Below, in pieces: positions 1 through 28,365 of a DNA stretch of 64,000 nt. The DNA is taken from positions 1-64,000 of the forward strand of contig BDIU01000287.1 of assembly GCA_002118135.1 (NCBI GenBank), written 5' to 3'. Made by a program: the position numbers and the translations under genes. This DNA is from Trebouxia sp. TZW2008. Taxonomy: Eukaryota > Chlorophyta > Trebouxiophyceae > Trebouxiales > Trebouxiaceae. Below the pieces are notes generated by a model, which had not been told where the DNA came from, searched no databases, and saw nothing but the letters and a program-made list of their open reading frames with translations. How positions within the stretch are numbered: the first letter of the stretch is position 1; each line of letters starts with the position of its first letter.

Positions 1-607
1 CTGTCGGCTTTCGCCCATTCGCCATTCGGCTGGGGCTCGTGACCTTTCTGCTCTCTCACTGCCAAGAACAGACGGAAGTTGAGGAACCTGCTGACCGTAA
101 CGGGTTAAACGGGAACCGTAGCTGCAAGCTCATGAAGGGCTGTTGCAAACGGGCCCTCAGCTAAACCTCAGTGAGCAGCTTGTTCTGTACTTGAGCTCAA
201 TCTACCATGCAACAAAGATTATGATGCCTTTTGCTGTATGCCGTCATGACAGCACTGTGTCTGACATTCATAGCTGCGAATGCACCTCAGTCTGATGATG
301 CAGCTGGCAATTCACCATTTTAACAAGTTTGATCAAGCGCTTTGTAAATGACAGTGTCTAAGGTAGGACAGCAGCTGTCATCGCAAGAGCTAAGCTGCAC
401 CAATTGTGCAGGCTGCTGGTAAACTCATTGCAAGCATGTTGTGAGCAGAATGTCAGCAACAGAAGATTTTCGACGGTTCGTATTCTTACAATAGTGCCTC
501 AAACTTGATTGCGCCTGAAGACGATGCTGCTTCTTGTTGTGGACGAGTCGCCCGCATGAGGTGCTGTCGCATGTATGCCGGTGCTTCATGCAAGCCTAGG
601 AATTGCG
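1..607. other. Left flank, no gene recognised
   Basis: No reading frame here shows a recognisable domain or a phase-consistent exon pair. The segment probably contains the promoter and 5' UTR of the acetyltransferase gene starting at 608, and possibly the 3' end of a gene to the left of the window. Confidence 0.4.
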
Positions 608-2282
608 ATGCTTCTCAGCAGTCGCTCATCTCATTTCGGCCAACAACTTGTCTGTGCTCGCACCATTGGATGTCCTGAAGGCAGAGGACGGTGCAGTAGA
701 CCGATTTGTCAGGCAAGCATCAAACTGACTCGAATTCAAGCTTGACAAAACGTACACTTTGTTTACGTTGTAGACGCTTGAGGCACAGGCTGACCTCAAG
801 TTTCAATTCAGAAAAGCAAGTGAGGTGGCGGAGTTCAGGGCTGCTGCCTATTTGCGGGCAGCAAGCTTTTACACCTATCCGCCTGACAGATCTCAGTACG
901 CAGCCAGGGTATGCTTCAGGGCATATCATGCATTCAACACGCTGACCACATCACAGCACAACCACTGCAATGCAACGTCACACTCAATTTGACATTGACA
1001 GTGACTCTGGAACTCTGCAGATGCATCAGCGCATGAAAGCAGACACTGAATGGGCAGCCATTGAAGCTAAGATTGCAGGGGCGGACACTGACTGGAAGGT
1101 AGCTCATGTCTTCTGGACAGTCCGCAATGTCAGCTACGACATGTCATGCACAGATGGAAAGCACGTCACAAAATGTGGAAAGAGTCACGCTGTCGATCAC
1201 AGGGTCCATACATGTTTTGCTAGGATCTGGCAGTCACTTGCTACATTGCCATTGCGGAAGCAACTGACAGCAAAGACAATGCGTCAGACCTTGAAGGCAA
1301 CTTGGACCCATCAACTCAGCTGCCTGGGCATGAGGGAGCTGCATGCAAGCCCGTTGTCGGCACTCTTGACCTCAATCAAGGTCTGGTTGACTGAAAGCTG
1401 TCTGATGTCAAACACATGTGTGTGCAATTGTGCGGCGTAAACACCGGCTGAGGTGTGAGCTGTGTCACAGATACTCTCATGCCCAAGTGACCTTCAAATT
1501 TCATACAAGTTTTGCTGAAGCAATTCTGTCTGCTTTGTCTGCAGGGCTAAAGTTGCCATCAGAAGAGCTGACTGGTAGACTGCCTGAACAGAATGCTCAG
1601 GTGCAGAGAGCATACCTGTCCAATGTATGTACAGCCAAGGCAGCTCAAAGACAGGTGAGCAATGCATCAGTATGCATTGATCATGATGGCAGATGGTATG
1701 GCATATCAGCAAATGGCATGTTTTCTATCTCATCTGTGCTTTATCTCATCTGCGTATTCATCTCATCTGTAATCTATCTTGAGGCTCATCCGTACAGCCA
1801 GAAGAGTCATATCTGTGCTGTTTGTGACATCTCTTGTTTTCGAAGCTTGTCTTGTCATAGTCATATCTGCATAGTCAGTGACACTTTTTTGTGTTTCAAG
1901 CCTCTGTTTAGAGTGTGCAATTGCCTGCAGGGTGTAGCAGCGGCACTGATTGAAAGCGTCACAAGGGAAGCTCGCCAACAAGGTGAGCACACTGCAGCCC
2001 TCCATCGCTGCTACAACCTGTATTATTGCAAACCATTCATCTGCTACATATGAGCTCCTCTCGCAGGGATGCCAATCCAGTTCTCGCTCCTTGCATATAC
2101 CACTTCACATGGATGCAGGCATCAAGTACCTGTATGTGCATGTGGCGCAAAACAATCAAGCTGCAAAGAAGTTGTATTGCACGCGATGTGGCTTCCATGA
2201 GGAACAGAAGGAGAATGAAAGCTATGCTCGAGCTTTGGGCCGGCCCCCAAGACTGCTTCTATGTCAGGCCCTGGCTGCCTGA
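608..2282 (+). CDS. GNAT-family N-acetyltransferase, probably plastid-targeted
   Basis: Seven-exon model: 608-712, 789-908, 1021-1098, 1224-1380, 1545-1654, 1931-1982, 2119-2282; 261 residues. The first 35 residues are rich in Ser, Arg and Cys and poor in acidic residues, as in a plastid or mitochondrial transit peptide. Seen in order after that: a segment with AAAYLRAASFYTYPPDRS, a strand with VTCYIAIAEA, a strand PVVGTLDLNQG, the AYLSNVCTAKAAQRQGVA stretch that corresponds to the acetyl-CoA pyrophosphate-binding loop (Q/RxxGxA type), and a C-terminal NNQAAKKLYCTRCGF motif typical of GNAT motif B. The protein ends with ALGRPPRLLL, as in related plastid GNATs known to me. It would transfer acetyl from acetyl-CoA to a protein N-terminus, lysine or small amine; the substrate cannot be told from sequence. 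Intron 1 needs a GC donor (AG|GCAAGC), so the first exon is the least certain. A diverged copy of the gene's 3' end follows it. Confidence 0.82.
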
Positions 2283-2530
2283 TGAGAGTTCATGCAAATG
2301 CAGCAGTCAGTGCATTTGAGTCTTGTCCTCAAATGCAAGAGCGTAAGCTTGTCATTTTGCAGCTTGACATTTTGTACCAGAAATGGAGCGAAGGCTGCGC
2401 TCAAGCTTTGGGCCAGCCTTCAGGGCTACTATTATGCCAGGCCCTGGCCGTCTAAAGGGTTTTCACAAAGACACAGTGATCTGGCATCTGAGTCTCGTCC
2501 TCAAATGCAACAGCATCAGCTTGCCAGCTT
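2221..2530 (+). repeat. Tandem duplication of the GNAT gene 3' end
   Basis: The segment 2221-2373 covers the last codons and 3' flank of the acetyltransferase gene and reappears in diverged form at 2395-2540, an offset of about 174 bp. Shared blocks include AGCTTTGGGCC, ATGCCAGGCCCTGG/ATGTCAGGCCCTGG and CTCAAATGCAA. The copy has no intact C-terminal frame and no upstream exon, so it looks like a partial non-functional duplicate. Confidence 0.75.
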
Positions 2531-2621
2531 GCATTGCAGCTTGACCCTGTTAGAAGATATGTGAAATGACTTCATCCCCAAAGATGGCTTGTTTGCAATG
2601 GCTGTCTCCTTGTTTGGCCTG

Positions 2622-3056
2622 CTATGTTTTGCTTCGACCATTTGAAGCTGTGCAGTATGGTCGTGAGTGCATGTAACATTCAATGACATAATGATTGTGT
2701 AGTAGTGCCAGTACAAGTGTGATGTACACATAGCTGCTCACTGCTTTCTCTACGTGGGTCGACCTGTCATCATGACCCTGTGCTAACAGAAATGCTAGAC
2801 AAGCAGCAATGAAGGAATTAACGTGACAGTCAGCAATCTGGCGCTTAGGGTCCAACGTTCTGTACAATCGCAGGCTGCTTTGCTCTACGCTGAATGCAAT
2901 TGTCACAAATTTACTGCACCCTTTCTCTATCCCTTGTCTATACGTAAGAGCGGCGACACCCAACCTGCGTACAACGGCTTGCCATGAATCGTTGTCAACA
3001 ACACGATCTACATCAGTGTCCAATCTCTCTGGTTGCCTATCAAAACTTCTGGGCAT
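2622..3056 (-). CDS. Uncharacterised single-exon ORF, 144 aa
   Basis: An uninterrupted minus-strand frame of 144 codons lies between the convergent acetyltransferase and secreted-protein genes. I recognise no domain. The composition is mixed, with a hydrophobic stretch near residue 80 and another near residue 118. No splice signals or neighbours support it, and in this CAG/GCA-rich DNA long chance frames are common. It may be coding, transposon debris, or nothing. Confidence 0.2.
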   Translation of the reverse strand: MPRSFDRQPERLDTDVDRVVDNDSWQAVVRRLGVAALTYRQGIEKGCSKFVTIAFSVEQSSLRLYRTLDPKRQIADCHVNSFIAACLAFLLAQGHDDRSTHVEKAVSSYVYITLVLALLHNHYVIECYMHSRPYCTASNGRSKT

Positions 3057-3287
3057 GGCAATATGCTATTGAAATCATAGAGTCTGTTGCACAGAAGAGA
3101 GCGCAACACAGTGGTTGTTGGGCAACTGCACAAGACACTTTCAGAAACGCAAGATCTGCTGAGAAGAATGTGACCTCACAAATGGACCCTTTTTTACTCG
3201 TGCGTTCATGCTGCTAGTTTCTGTGCCTGTTCCTGACGCCCGCTGCTGTGCAATGGTGCTCTGTCTTTATTTTGATGACTTTGAAAC

Positions 3288-5327
3288 TCAACTTGTATTT
3301 GGCGCACTTAAACAAGGAGGAAATACAGCTCCTTGAAGAGCATAGTAGGTCACAAAGCCAGCATTGTTGCCAGGGTCTGATGCAATAAGTGATGCATTGG
3401 AGTAAGCATCAGGACACTGGATGTCTGCGCTGTCGCCATTGGTGAAGGTCATCTCTGTCTGCAACAAAATCGCACAGTGCTTGCACTATTGCCATTAGTG
3501 AAGGTCATTGCTGTCTGCAGCACCATAATATAGTGCTGTCACATCACAGTCACTGCTGTTGGTATGCTGGTCAGCTGACAGTATGGACAGTGTGGCTGTA
3601 CGAGCACAAGCAAAGCTAGCTGGTCAATTGATCGCTTGACATGGCAAGACATCTGCATGTCTAATGTGTGTTGTGTAAGCAGGTGCAAGGTTTCATGTGT
3701 GACAAGGACAGAAGTGTTGTGCTGATGATGTTGAAGAGTTGCACAGACCATTCACAAGACGACACATGGTCGTTGATGCCAACAGCAGTCCTGACTATTT
3801 CAAGCAGTCATCACATGTTGCTTTGCTTGTCCAAGATGTATGCAATAGCTTGAGAGACAGCTTACCACGTTGCTGTACGTCTTGAACTTGATGCAGAAGT
3901 ACTGACCACCTACTGTTGGGGGTGCTCCAAACCACATTGGCAGGATAGTTCAATTGATACCCCTCACCTGGCACCAACAAAGAGCAAAGGTTTTGAGATG
4001 AGGCAACGCTTTTGTGGTGGGAAACAAACACCCCAAGTCTGCTGGTGACCTTGCCTAATGCTGACCTTTTCTAGCTAGTGTTGGCCAAACTGCTGAAGTG
4101 GTGTCCTAGTGCAATCCTTGTGCTATCCCTTACCCATTTCCCCATTGCAGGGCTGGTGATATTGTCATGATCATACTTTGTCAATGTGATGGTGTCTTGA
4201 TGAAATTCACGTACAGCAACAAGCAAGAATAATGAAACAGAACCGAGCCAGATGCTCACTCAAGCCATGACCCTGATGTTTTTGAAAATGCACACAATGC
4301 ACCCTGTGTCATACCTTTATCATGCCTGCACCTTACACTGGCTTTGATAGAGAATCCCGCTTACTTTTCAAATGGTAACCCTGTAACATGTTTGTTGCTG
4401 CAGAGGTCTGGGATACAGTGTAACAGAGTCTAGCTCTGGGAAGTTCTCACTTATCAGAACATGCTGCTTGACAATCAGGTCATGCTGCTTGAAAATGGAT
4501 GCCATAGGTTGCAAATCAGGTCTCACCTGGTCCAATGCATTTGACCTGGGTCACGCCAAGGAATGTGTAGTATGCAAAAGGGATTGCAGCCAGATTTGTG
4601 CAGCTTGGGTCTGTATAGGTCACATTGGGAACCACAAGGAATGTCTGCAAACACATGTATCATATGCAGGACATCTCTGCATCTAGGTGTCCACACACAT
4701 CGATTATGCTTTGACATACAGGTTTTGAGTGCGTTTTTGTTGACACAACCTGGCTTTGGGCAGCATTGCTTGCAGGCACTTCATTGCTGCTGTATGCACC
4801 TAGCTGGGTCATAGCACCCTCTGGCTAGAATTTTAAGGTTCGTGTCTCCTCTAATGATGATGATGAGTTTGACATACTGCATCAGTGAAGTGAAGGCAAC
4901 ATGGGACCATCCTGCACTCACCGTCGTGCCCAGACCTGGGCTGATGAGCACTGAACAGCTGGGTTCTGCAACCCCAGGCGAGTAGATTGGACCATAGAAG
5001 CTGCCAACAAAAGCTTGACTGGGAGACGTTGTGTAGTTGAGTTGCTGCAGGCCAGTCAAGGTCATATCATTGCGACTTTGAGGACTATGAAAGCAGCCTT
5101 TGCTTGAAGACGTCTGTCACAAGCCGTCAAGCAGTCACATCAGGTGAATGCAGGTAGAGCGGCCAGAAGGGCACTGCAGCGATCTTCTTGATCCGCTACT
5201 TCTAGGCGACATTTGGGAGCGAACACATGCGTGTGCATACCGCATAGGTATAGGCGTCTGCTGCAGTCAGTATGTGACTGAAGAGCAGCAAGATGGCTGC
5301 TGCCGTGCACCGCAGTGCGACCGACAT
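3288..5327 (-). CDS. Novel small secreted protein
   Basis: Six-exon minus-strand model in transcript order: 5327-5241, 5044-4922, 4644-4527, 4397-4365, 3909-3866, 3458-3288; 191 residues. Exon 1 ends the signal peptide: MSVALR, a hydrophobic core AAAILLLFSHILTA, then a likely signal-peptidase site before DAYTYA. The mature chain is rich in Tyr, Thr, Ser, Pro and Asn, with candidate N-glycosylation sites (NYT, NVT, NAS) and Cys residues at intervals (EPSCSV, DPSCTN, VKCIGP, QYFCIK, IQCPDA, FPPCLS). That is the pattern of a disulfide-bonded extracellular or cell-wall protein. All five junctions agree in phase and use AG/GT sites. I do not recognise the family. The 33-bp exon 4 and the exon 5 acceptor (GTAG) are the weakest parts. 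It is transcribed away from the chromatin remodeler gene, with about 1 kb between the two starts. Confidence 0.6.
3430..3525 (-). repeat. Copy of terminal-exon 5' edge in the preceding intron
   Basis: In gene orientation the last exon of the secreted-protein gene begins at 3458 after TTGCAG and opens with ACAGAGATGACCTTCAC. About 56 bp upstream in the intron, from 3514, the same acceptor and exon start occur again as GCAG|ACAGCAATGACCTTCAC. The copy diverges after roughly 45 bp. Confidence 0.75.
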
Positions 5328-6354
5328 CTGCCGAGTTGGGTCAACCTTGACCAACCGCAGTGCAAGTATTGGACCAGCAAGAAGCGATCACCAGGACGTT
5401 ACGGACCAAGCGCGGACGTGGACATGCTTATAGACCGCTGATCTGTTGCTCCTTCATGCGTGAATGCTTGGGAATGCGTGGAAATGCTTGGAAGTGTCCT
5501 TGATCAGGGGCACTCGAGTTCCATATAGCTGGTAGGTACTCTGATGACACTTTGGCATAAGCTACAGTGTTAGCTTCAAGCAGCCATGCATGAGTTGGTG
5601 CAATGCCTGACAACACACCTCTACCTGTATCAATCAAGACTTGCATGCTGTCCTGTCAAGGTACAATCGTAGATGCATAGCTGAGTGTATGCCATCATGG
5701 CATAGCACACACCATTGCCCTGAACATGGTCATTGCTCGTATATCCCACTACAACAAATAATCATCATGTATCCAGGATATACACCCCTTAGACTACATA
5801 ACTTCTGTTCTGCATGCTGTATAGTATGGCATGTCATGAGCATGTACAGGATGTCACGACCTGCTCGTTTCGTTCGTCTTCCAGATTGCGTTGCTTCATC
5901 ACAGATTGATTGTGACTTTTTGCTTATCGTGTTTTGTTTTGTTGTCGCTCATGACTTACAATGATACAATCACACAATTCACTTCTTGAATTAGAGTTTG
6001 CCATTTGTGGCACATGCGATTAGACTTCTAGCTGAAGCATGTAAAATTACACTCTCTCTCTCTGAAGTGCTCACAACTGCATGACACACACAGCTGATGC
6101 AGCCCGGGGTTGCATGCAGATGTGTCGGATTTATCCCCTTCACATGTTTCACACTTGTATCGGTAGTACTTATGGCAGTTGTTTGTTACAAGGAAGCTAA
6201 ATTGTGCGTAAATTTATCGAATGGCTGGCGCAGTACTTAATGCAGCATTAGCATATAATAAATTTCTATTTGGGGAAAACCCCCATTTCGGAAAACGGCT
6301 CACCCCAAATTTTGCTCGACTCTGCCAAAATTTTGAGATCCATACGGAGCTGTC
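5328..6354. promoter_or_regulatory. Divergent intergenic region between secreted-protein and CHD genes
   Basis: About 1.03 kb separates the two start codons. I see no supported exon. From 5740 to 6350 the DNA becomes A+T-richer than its surroundings, with a short TC repeat near 6051-6062 and an A/T-rich stretch just before the CHD start. This is consistent with a shared promoter and 5' UTRs, but no specific element was identified. Confidence 0.45.
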
Positions 6355-23156
<16,802 letters not shown>

Positions 23157-23670
23157 ATTGGTGTTGACATGACTTGTGTACCATATCCCCCAGTTCTTTT
23201 GTTGTGCTGTTACACCACAGCAAATATAATTTGTTCTTGGTAGTGACACTAAGTTGTGAAACTTGTCAATAATCTGAAAAGTTTCTCAGGGCATACCTTT
23301 GTTGAATGTTCTCAAATACATCTGATTTATTGACAATGGTGCGTGGAATAGAGATTGACTGCCTCTCTTGCAGGCTAGCCTTGTCTGCTGAATTTGTGAA
23401 GACAGCATTCTACTTGAACAGGCTTGATTGCAAAGCAAAAAATGAACAGGCTTGATTGCAAAGCAAAAATTGAATGTTGCATTGATGCCTTTCCTTGTGG
23501 TTTCTACTGCTGCGCATGAAATGCCAGCAGGCACATCTGGACGGATGCTGGACCCCTGCAAGCTTGTCGCCTACATCAGGCGCATCGTAAGCTGACCATG
23601 TTGTATAAGGCGACATACTTCAAGCCGGCGATTGCATCGATCTTTCTGGCATTGTGATTCGCCGCGCTTG
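23157..23670. other. Intergenic, CHD 3' flank to MaoC gene
   Basis: No supported exon. It contains a direct repeat of a 27-bp unit (TGAACAGGCTTGATTGCAAA and following A-run) at 23414-23442 and 23443-23470. An in-frame ATG at 23632 gives an alternative, 13-residue longer N-terminus for the next gene. Confidence 0.6.
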
Positions 23671-25187
23671 ATGGGTTACATCAGCTCAGTGACCTTGTAC
23701 AGCACCTTGCTCGCATTCGGGTACTTGTTCGCGCTTTTCAGGCGTGGTCAGCAGATCTTGACAAATGGCAACAAGTTGAACGGCAGGCTTCCCCCACTAA
23801 AGCCACTGTATGTTCACGCTCTGTTGTCGATGATCTTCAAGCCTAAACAGCTGCCTCAGCAGCTTGTATCGCAGTCGTCTATGCCTAAGCTTTCACTCAG
23901 CAGCCAAACAGTTGCGATCCAAGCTGGCAACCTTGCAGCATACAGAGCCAGATGCGGATATGCAAACAACAAAGAGTTGCCCCTGCTGTACCTGACCGTC
24001 GAAAGTTTCTGCTTGAATCTTGCATGTATGTGTCTGCCAGCCTTTCCCATAAGTGTGATTGGAGGCGTGCTTGCACGCTACAAGGCAACCATGCACAAGC
24101 CCATTCCTGAGGCTGAGGTCTTGACTTACAAGTATCAAGACACTATTTCTGCTCAACTGCCAATTTCTCACATCTGAGACACTACAAACTAATATGCATG
24201 ATGCAGGCAATCCTTGTTACCCGCTGTGCGTCAGACAGACAAGGGTGACACCGAATTTGACATGTCTGTTGCTGTAATTGCTGCTACAGGTGACTTGCAG
24301 ACATGCAATTGCTGACCATTACAGATTGGCCAGATCAACATTTACTGTTGCTGCCTGATCTGCAGGTGAGCTGCTGTGGGAAGATACCAGCACATTCTTG
24401 TCTTTTGGCAGGCAAAGTAATGTGAGATTGTCACAGCATAGCCTTTGGACTTTTGCCAGTTGCTTGCAATTGAGTATCAATTGCCATTACAATCTTTAGC
24501 AACTGTGCAGCCAAAATCCCCAGTGCTTTGCAGACATCAAAGCCATCAACCCAATCTGAACCTGATGTCAGATCATGGCAAGAATCAGAGACTTGGAGCT
24601 TGAGCACTCAAGCAGGGCCTCAATTTGCTGCTCTGAATGGCGATATCAACTTCATCCACTTGCACCCTCTTGTAGCAAGGGCATTTGGCTTCAAGAGCAA
24701 CATTGCGCACGGCACATACCTCATATCCAAAGGCATTGCTGCCATGCAAACAGGTAGAGCTCACTTCCTTACTGAGCATTCATCAGAGACCCACAAGTTT
24801 GCTGCCGTATCAATGAGGGCTGCATGAACTGTTGCTCACAATAAGCCCCAGATAAGACGAAAACAATAGTTGTCTCATCTGGTGAGATTTTGAATGCCCT
24901 AGACCTGGATGTTCTATTATCATTTCAAGCCATTTTTGAGTGTGCATGAGGTCTTGGCTCTGAGTCCAGGATCGTGCCTGCTGCCAGGAGTGAAGATGCA
25001 ATACCCACAGACCGTCTCAGCCTCGTTTATTCGTCCAGCTTTTCTGCCTGGTGATTTCACATGCCACTGGCAATTTAAGGGCAACAACCATGCTTGCACA
25101 AGCTTTGCTGTCCGCTCAGAGACGACAGGCAAAGCTGTTGTACTTGGAGAGTATGCATATGGTCAAGATGCCATGGCCAAGTTCTGA
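23671..25187 (+). CDS. MaoC-like hot-dog fold dehydratase
   Basis: Five exons: 23671-24131, 24207-24289, 24366-24416, 24511-24753, 24988-25187; 345 residues. Exon 1 has a hydrophobic N-terminal segment (TLYSTLLAFGYLFALF) and then LPLLYLTVESFCLN and FPISVIGGVLARYKA, which match the first, degenerate hot-dog half of double-hot-dog MaoC proteins. Exon 4 carries the hydratase motif region AGPQFAALNGDINFIHLHP with the catalytic Asp-Asn/His arrangement, followed by GFKSNIAHGTYL. Exon 5 encodes the final strands, including RPAFLPGDFTCHW. Such enzymes hydrate or dehydrate acyl-CoA or acyl-ACP thioesters in lipid metabolism; the chain-length substrate cannot be read from sequence. The N-terminal hydrophobic segment suggests a membrane anchor or targeting signal. 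The start at 23671 was preferred to 23632 only because the protein then begins at the hydrophobic segment. Confidence 0.82.
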
Positions 25188-25926
25188 ATACAGACTGTGG
25201 GCCAATTGAACCAGAAGCTTGCTGCAACATGGTGTTTGATGGAACCAACAGATGCTCTTGCGATTGCTGTTGTGTTTGCATCTCTGAAAGTTTCGAGCTC
25301 TTGCTTGCTTGAAGCCTATGATGGCTTAGTCGCTGGACTAGCTTTGATTTGACTTTGCTGATTCAGCGCATGCTATGCTCTTGACCCAGACATGTGTTGT
25401 ACAACCAATACTGTGTAGCAACTGCTCGAGACACTAGACAGTTGGGTGATTTCAAGAGTGATCGTGCAATGGCATCACAGCAATTTGCCAAAAATTGGAT
25501 CTAATGTTGAGTCGCATGCCCGCTCAATTGTGCAGAGGGCAGGTTGCGGAGGCCCTTGCTGGGGCGATTGTGCTTCAAACTTTGTCTGTCCGTCTGCTGC
25601 TGCCGTAGCATCGGCGGTTCGCAATCGGGTCCGCACTTCTGGAACGACTACATCTCTTACCGTGCTACTGTCATTGCTACGGCCAAAGTAGAGCAAATTT
25701 GAGACCGCCGTTGCCCTTCGTAAGTCAAGCGCATACAGTCACGCCCGCTGAGGGTCGCGAAAGCAATCAAAGTATCGGCATAGAGACGTCGGTTGAGCGC
25801 CGTAGCTCACTACGAGTGCCATCGGCTTGTCGAAGCGCATTTACCTGAGCGCGGCAACTGTATTTGGCCACGAGCAGCTGAAGTTGAGCACGACACTGAC
25901 GTAGCCTCAGTCGAGGGAGGCATCGC
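25188..25926. other. Intergenic, MaoC to DUF3411 gene
   Basis: About 740 bp. Frames of 70-80 codons exist on both strands near 25446-25696 but show no domain or splice context. The right half is more G+C-rich with several CG dinucleotides and probably holds the promoter and 5' UTR of the next gene. Confidence 0.45.
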
Positions 25927-27837
25927 ATGTACAGTAGATGCTTGGGCGCTCCTCAGGCGTCCCCATCACCGTCAGGACGTAGCTCTTTTTCAAACTTTGA
26001 CACTAACTCAGCTGCTCGCTATGTGCGTAGTCCAAGACGGCTCAGGCCCTCGCACAGGTAGAGAAGCTGCAGCACCTACCTATTTTGGCATGCACACCTG
26101 CTTTGAAACATGCTCTACTACCTGAAACTTACCCGGTATCTAGTCGTCACACTGTGCGGCAGGAACAGAGATAACCACAGAAAGCAACCCTCAGCACTTG
26201 CTGGGGGCCGAGGTGGCCCAGGTAATGGGGGGTCTGGGGGTTCTGGGGGGTCAGGAGGCAGGGGCGATGACAGCCATGGTGACGGTCACATCCAAAAGCC
26301 AAAAACCGCCTTGCTGAAAGGCTGGGACGATCGCATAGCTGCTGACCCACAGTTCACATACAAAGTGTTTGTTGAGCAGGTAACACATGCAAATAAGTTA
26401 CGCTGACAAGACAGGCATTGTGCCAAATTCACCTAGCATCTGTGCTAGAGATTGTAGTATGTTATCATTGTTAGTGGTCCATGCAAGCCTGCTTGTAACA
26501 CAGGAGCAAGTGAGCTGAAGCAAGCAGTGTGCATGCAGGTCATTGGTGTGGGAGCAGCTGTGCTTGGAGATATGTCCTCCAGACCCTACTGGGGCTTGTA
26601 TGAGCTGGACTTTGTCTTCTCCACCATCATTGTGAGTCAATGCATGACATCAGCAGCATAACTGTGTTACTTCAAGAAAGTGAATGGCATTCATGACGCC
26701 CACTCTTACCATGACCATGAACACTCAGTCCAAGCAGAAAGTGCTGCATGGGGCCCTGAGGTACTTCATGCACACTATCATTCTTTTTCGTTTTGAATCC
26801 AGTCTCAACATGTTGTGGGTTTACATTGCTGCTGGTATGGCAGGTGGGCAGTATTGTGAACTTGAGCCTCATGTACCTGTTGGCGCCAACAGCTGCAGTA
26901 GCTACGGGCAAATCCATGAACATCATCGAGAAGCTGTTCAGTGATCAGCTGTTGCGTTCGTGGGGAGCTCCTACTGGTCATATGTTTGAGCGCAGTTACC
27001 CCTTTGCAGCTCGTGTGGTCAACGTTGGCTACAAGGTGTGTTTATTGATTTAGCACAGAATGCCTGCCAATCAACATGTGCTGACCCTCAACAGACTTTC
27101 AACCCATGCAATCAAGTTAGAGCAATCATCTGGGGCTTCAACACAATGCAAGCAACCCGTGTGTCAAGTCAGAGCAACTGGTGTGTCAGAAACTTACGCA
27201 TGTCACAGATTCAGATCTTGCAATCCTGCACGCTCTAGCACTGGTATTGGCTGCCAGTCTGCAGTGACTGCAACCAAGACTTCAGTCTTTTTCTGCTGCA
27301 GGGCTTTCTATTTGCCTTAGTTGGCATGGCCGCTGGCTTGACAGGCACAGCCATTTCCAACACGCTGCTGCTGGCAAGGCAAAAGCTTGATCCTGAGTTC
27401 AAAGTGCAAAATGAGGCGCCAAATGTGCCATTGAATGCAGCTACTTGGGCTGCACACATGGGCATAAGCAGCAACGTGCGGTATCAGGTCCTGAATGGAC
27501 TGGATATGGTGAGCTCTGAAGCTGTCTATGCCTAATGTGTCAAGAAGTGCCACCTTTGAGTTTACACATGTGCTGAATCAGCGTGTGTTGCTTGTCATTG
27601 ACCTAGTCTCTACAGAAATGTGCTTGCGCTCATAGGACACGAATGCTGCTGCAGGTTGCCCAGCCAAGCATGAATCCTGTTGTGTTCAAGATCTTCACCT
27701 CTGTTTTGAGAACAGGCAACAATGTTGTGGGCGGCATTTCCTTTGTGACACTTGCCAAACTTTTTGGGGTGCAATCATCCAAAGGCGATGAGGTCAAGCA
27801 AGTTGCCAAGTCACATCATCCTGCTGATAAGCCTTGA
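25927..27837 (+). CDS. RETICULATA-related (DUF3411) plastid membrane protein
   Basis: Six exons: 25927-26057, 26163-26379, 26539-26631, 26844-27035, 27302-27508, 27655-27837; 340 residues. The N-terminus is Ser/Arg/Pro-rich without acidic clusters, like a plastid transit peptide, followed by a Gly/Ser-rich linker (GGSGGSGGSGG). The conserved core contains VIGVGAAVLGDMSSRP, YELDFVFSTII, VGSIVNLSLMYLLAP, GHMFE, GFLFALVGMAAGLTGTAISN, NAATWAAHMGISSNVRYQ and VVGGISFVTLAKL, the order and motifs of DUF3411. Arabidopsis members (RE and LCD1 relatives) sit in the chloroplast envelope and affect leaf mesophyll development and amino-acid-linked metabolism; a biochemical activity is not established. At least three membrane segments are predicted by eye. 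The start is the first ATG after an in-frame stop and yields the transit-like peptide. Confidence 0.88.
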
Positions 27838-28365
27838 TCAGTTGAACTTTGGCTTGTTACAGTCATGGAGTCATTGCTCAATGAAGCAAGGGCAGAAGCA
27901 CTTGCATCTTTGTATACATAGCACCGGCAGAGTGTCCCTCTCTTCTCATTCATACTTGCTGACTCTAGCTTCTTCACAATGCAGCCGTGTTGCTATAGAC
28001 AGAACCCCCAAAGTGTGGAACAAAAGTGTGGCGTATAAGCGGTGCAGGGCAAAATTGTTTGGCCTATATTCAGCACTGTACAGCATCCTGCAACTTCACA
28101 GCCGTGAACATTCGGTCCTGACAAGCATTCGGTATTTGGAGCATTCGTTTCAGCGCCTGCAGCACTGTAAAGCTGATCTGCAGTGTTGCAGCAGAGGTGC
28201 TGATGCAAAATACACAAAACCTATAGTACGCTAGGTGTCCATGTTCTGGGCATTCCACAGCAACACCAAAGTACTGCATGTCTGCAGCTTGGGGGCCATC
28301 ATCTCAAATCTCTGCTCTATGTGTGCCTCACTGACGAGCATGAACCCTGCCACAAGCGTGAAATA
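27838..28365. other. Convergent intergenic region
   Basis: Space between the stops of the DUF3411 gene and the acyltransferase gene. An open frame at 27752-28234 overlaps the end of the former in a different frame and has no features. Presumed 3' UTRs and terminators of both genes. Confidence 0.5.

Noticed and set aside
2026..2319. Alternative frame through the last GNAT exon ending in CFYVRPWLPDE
   Set aside because: It conflicts with the phase from exon 6 and breaks the conserved NNQAAKKLYCTRCGF motif, which is in the other frame.
3796..5065. Several 60-95 codon minus-strand frames treated as independent genes
   Set aside because: Parts of them are exons of the secreted-protein gene and the remainder is intron read-through.
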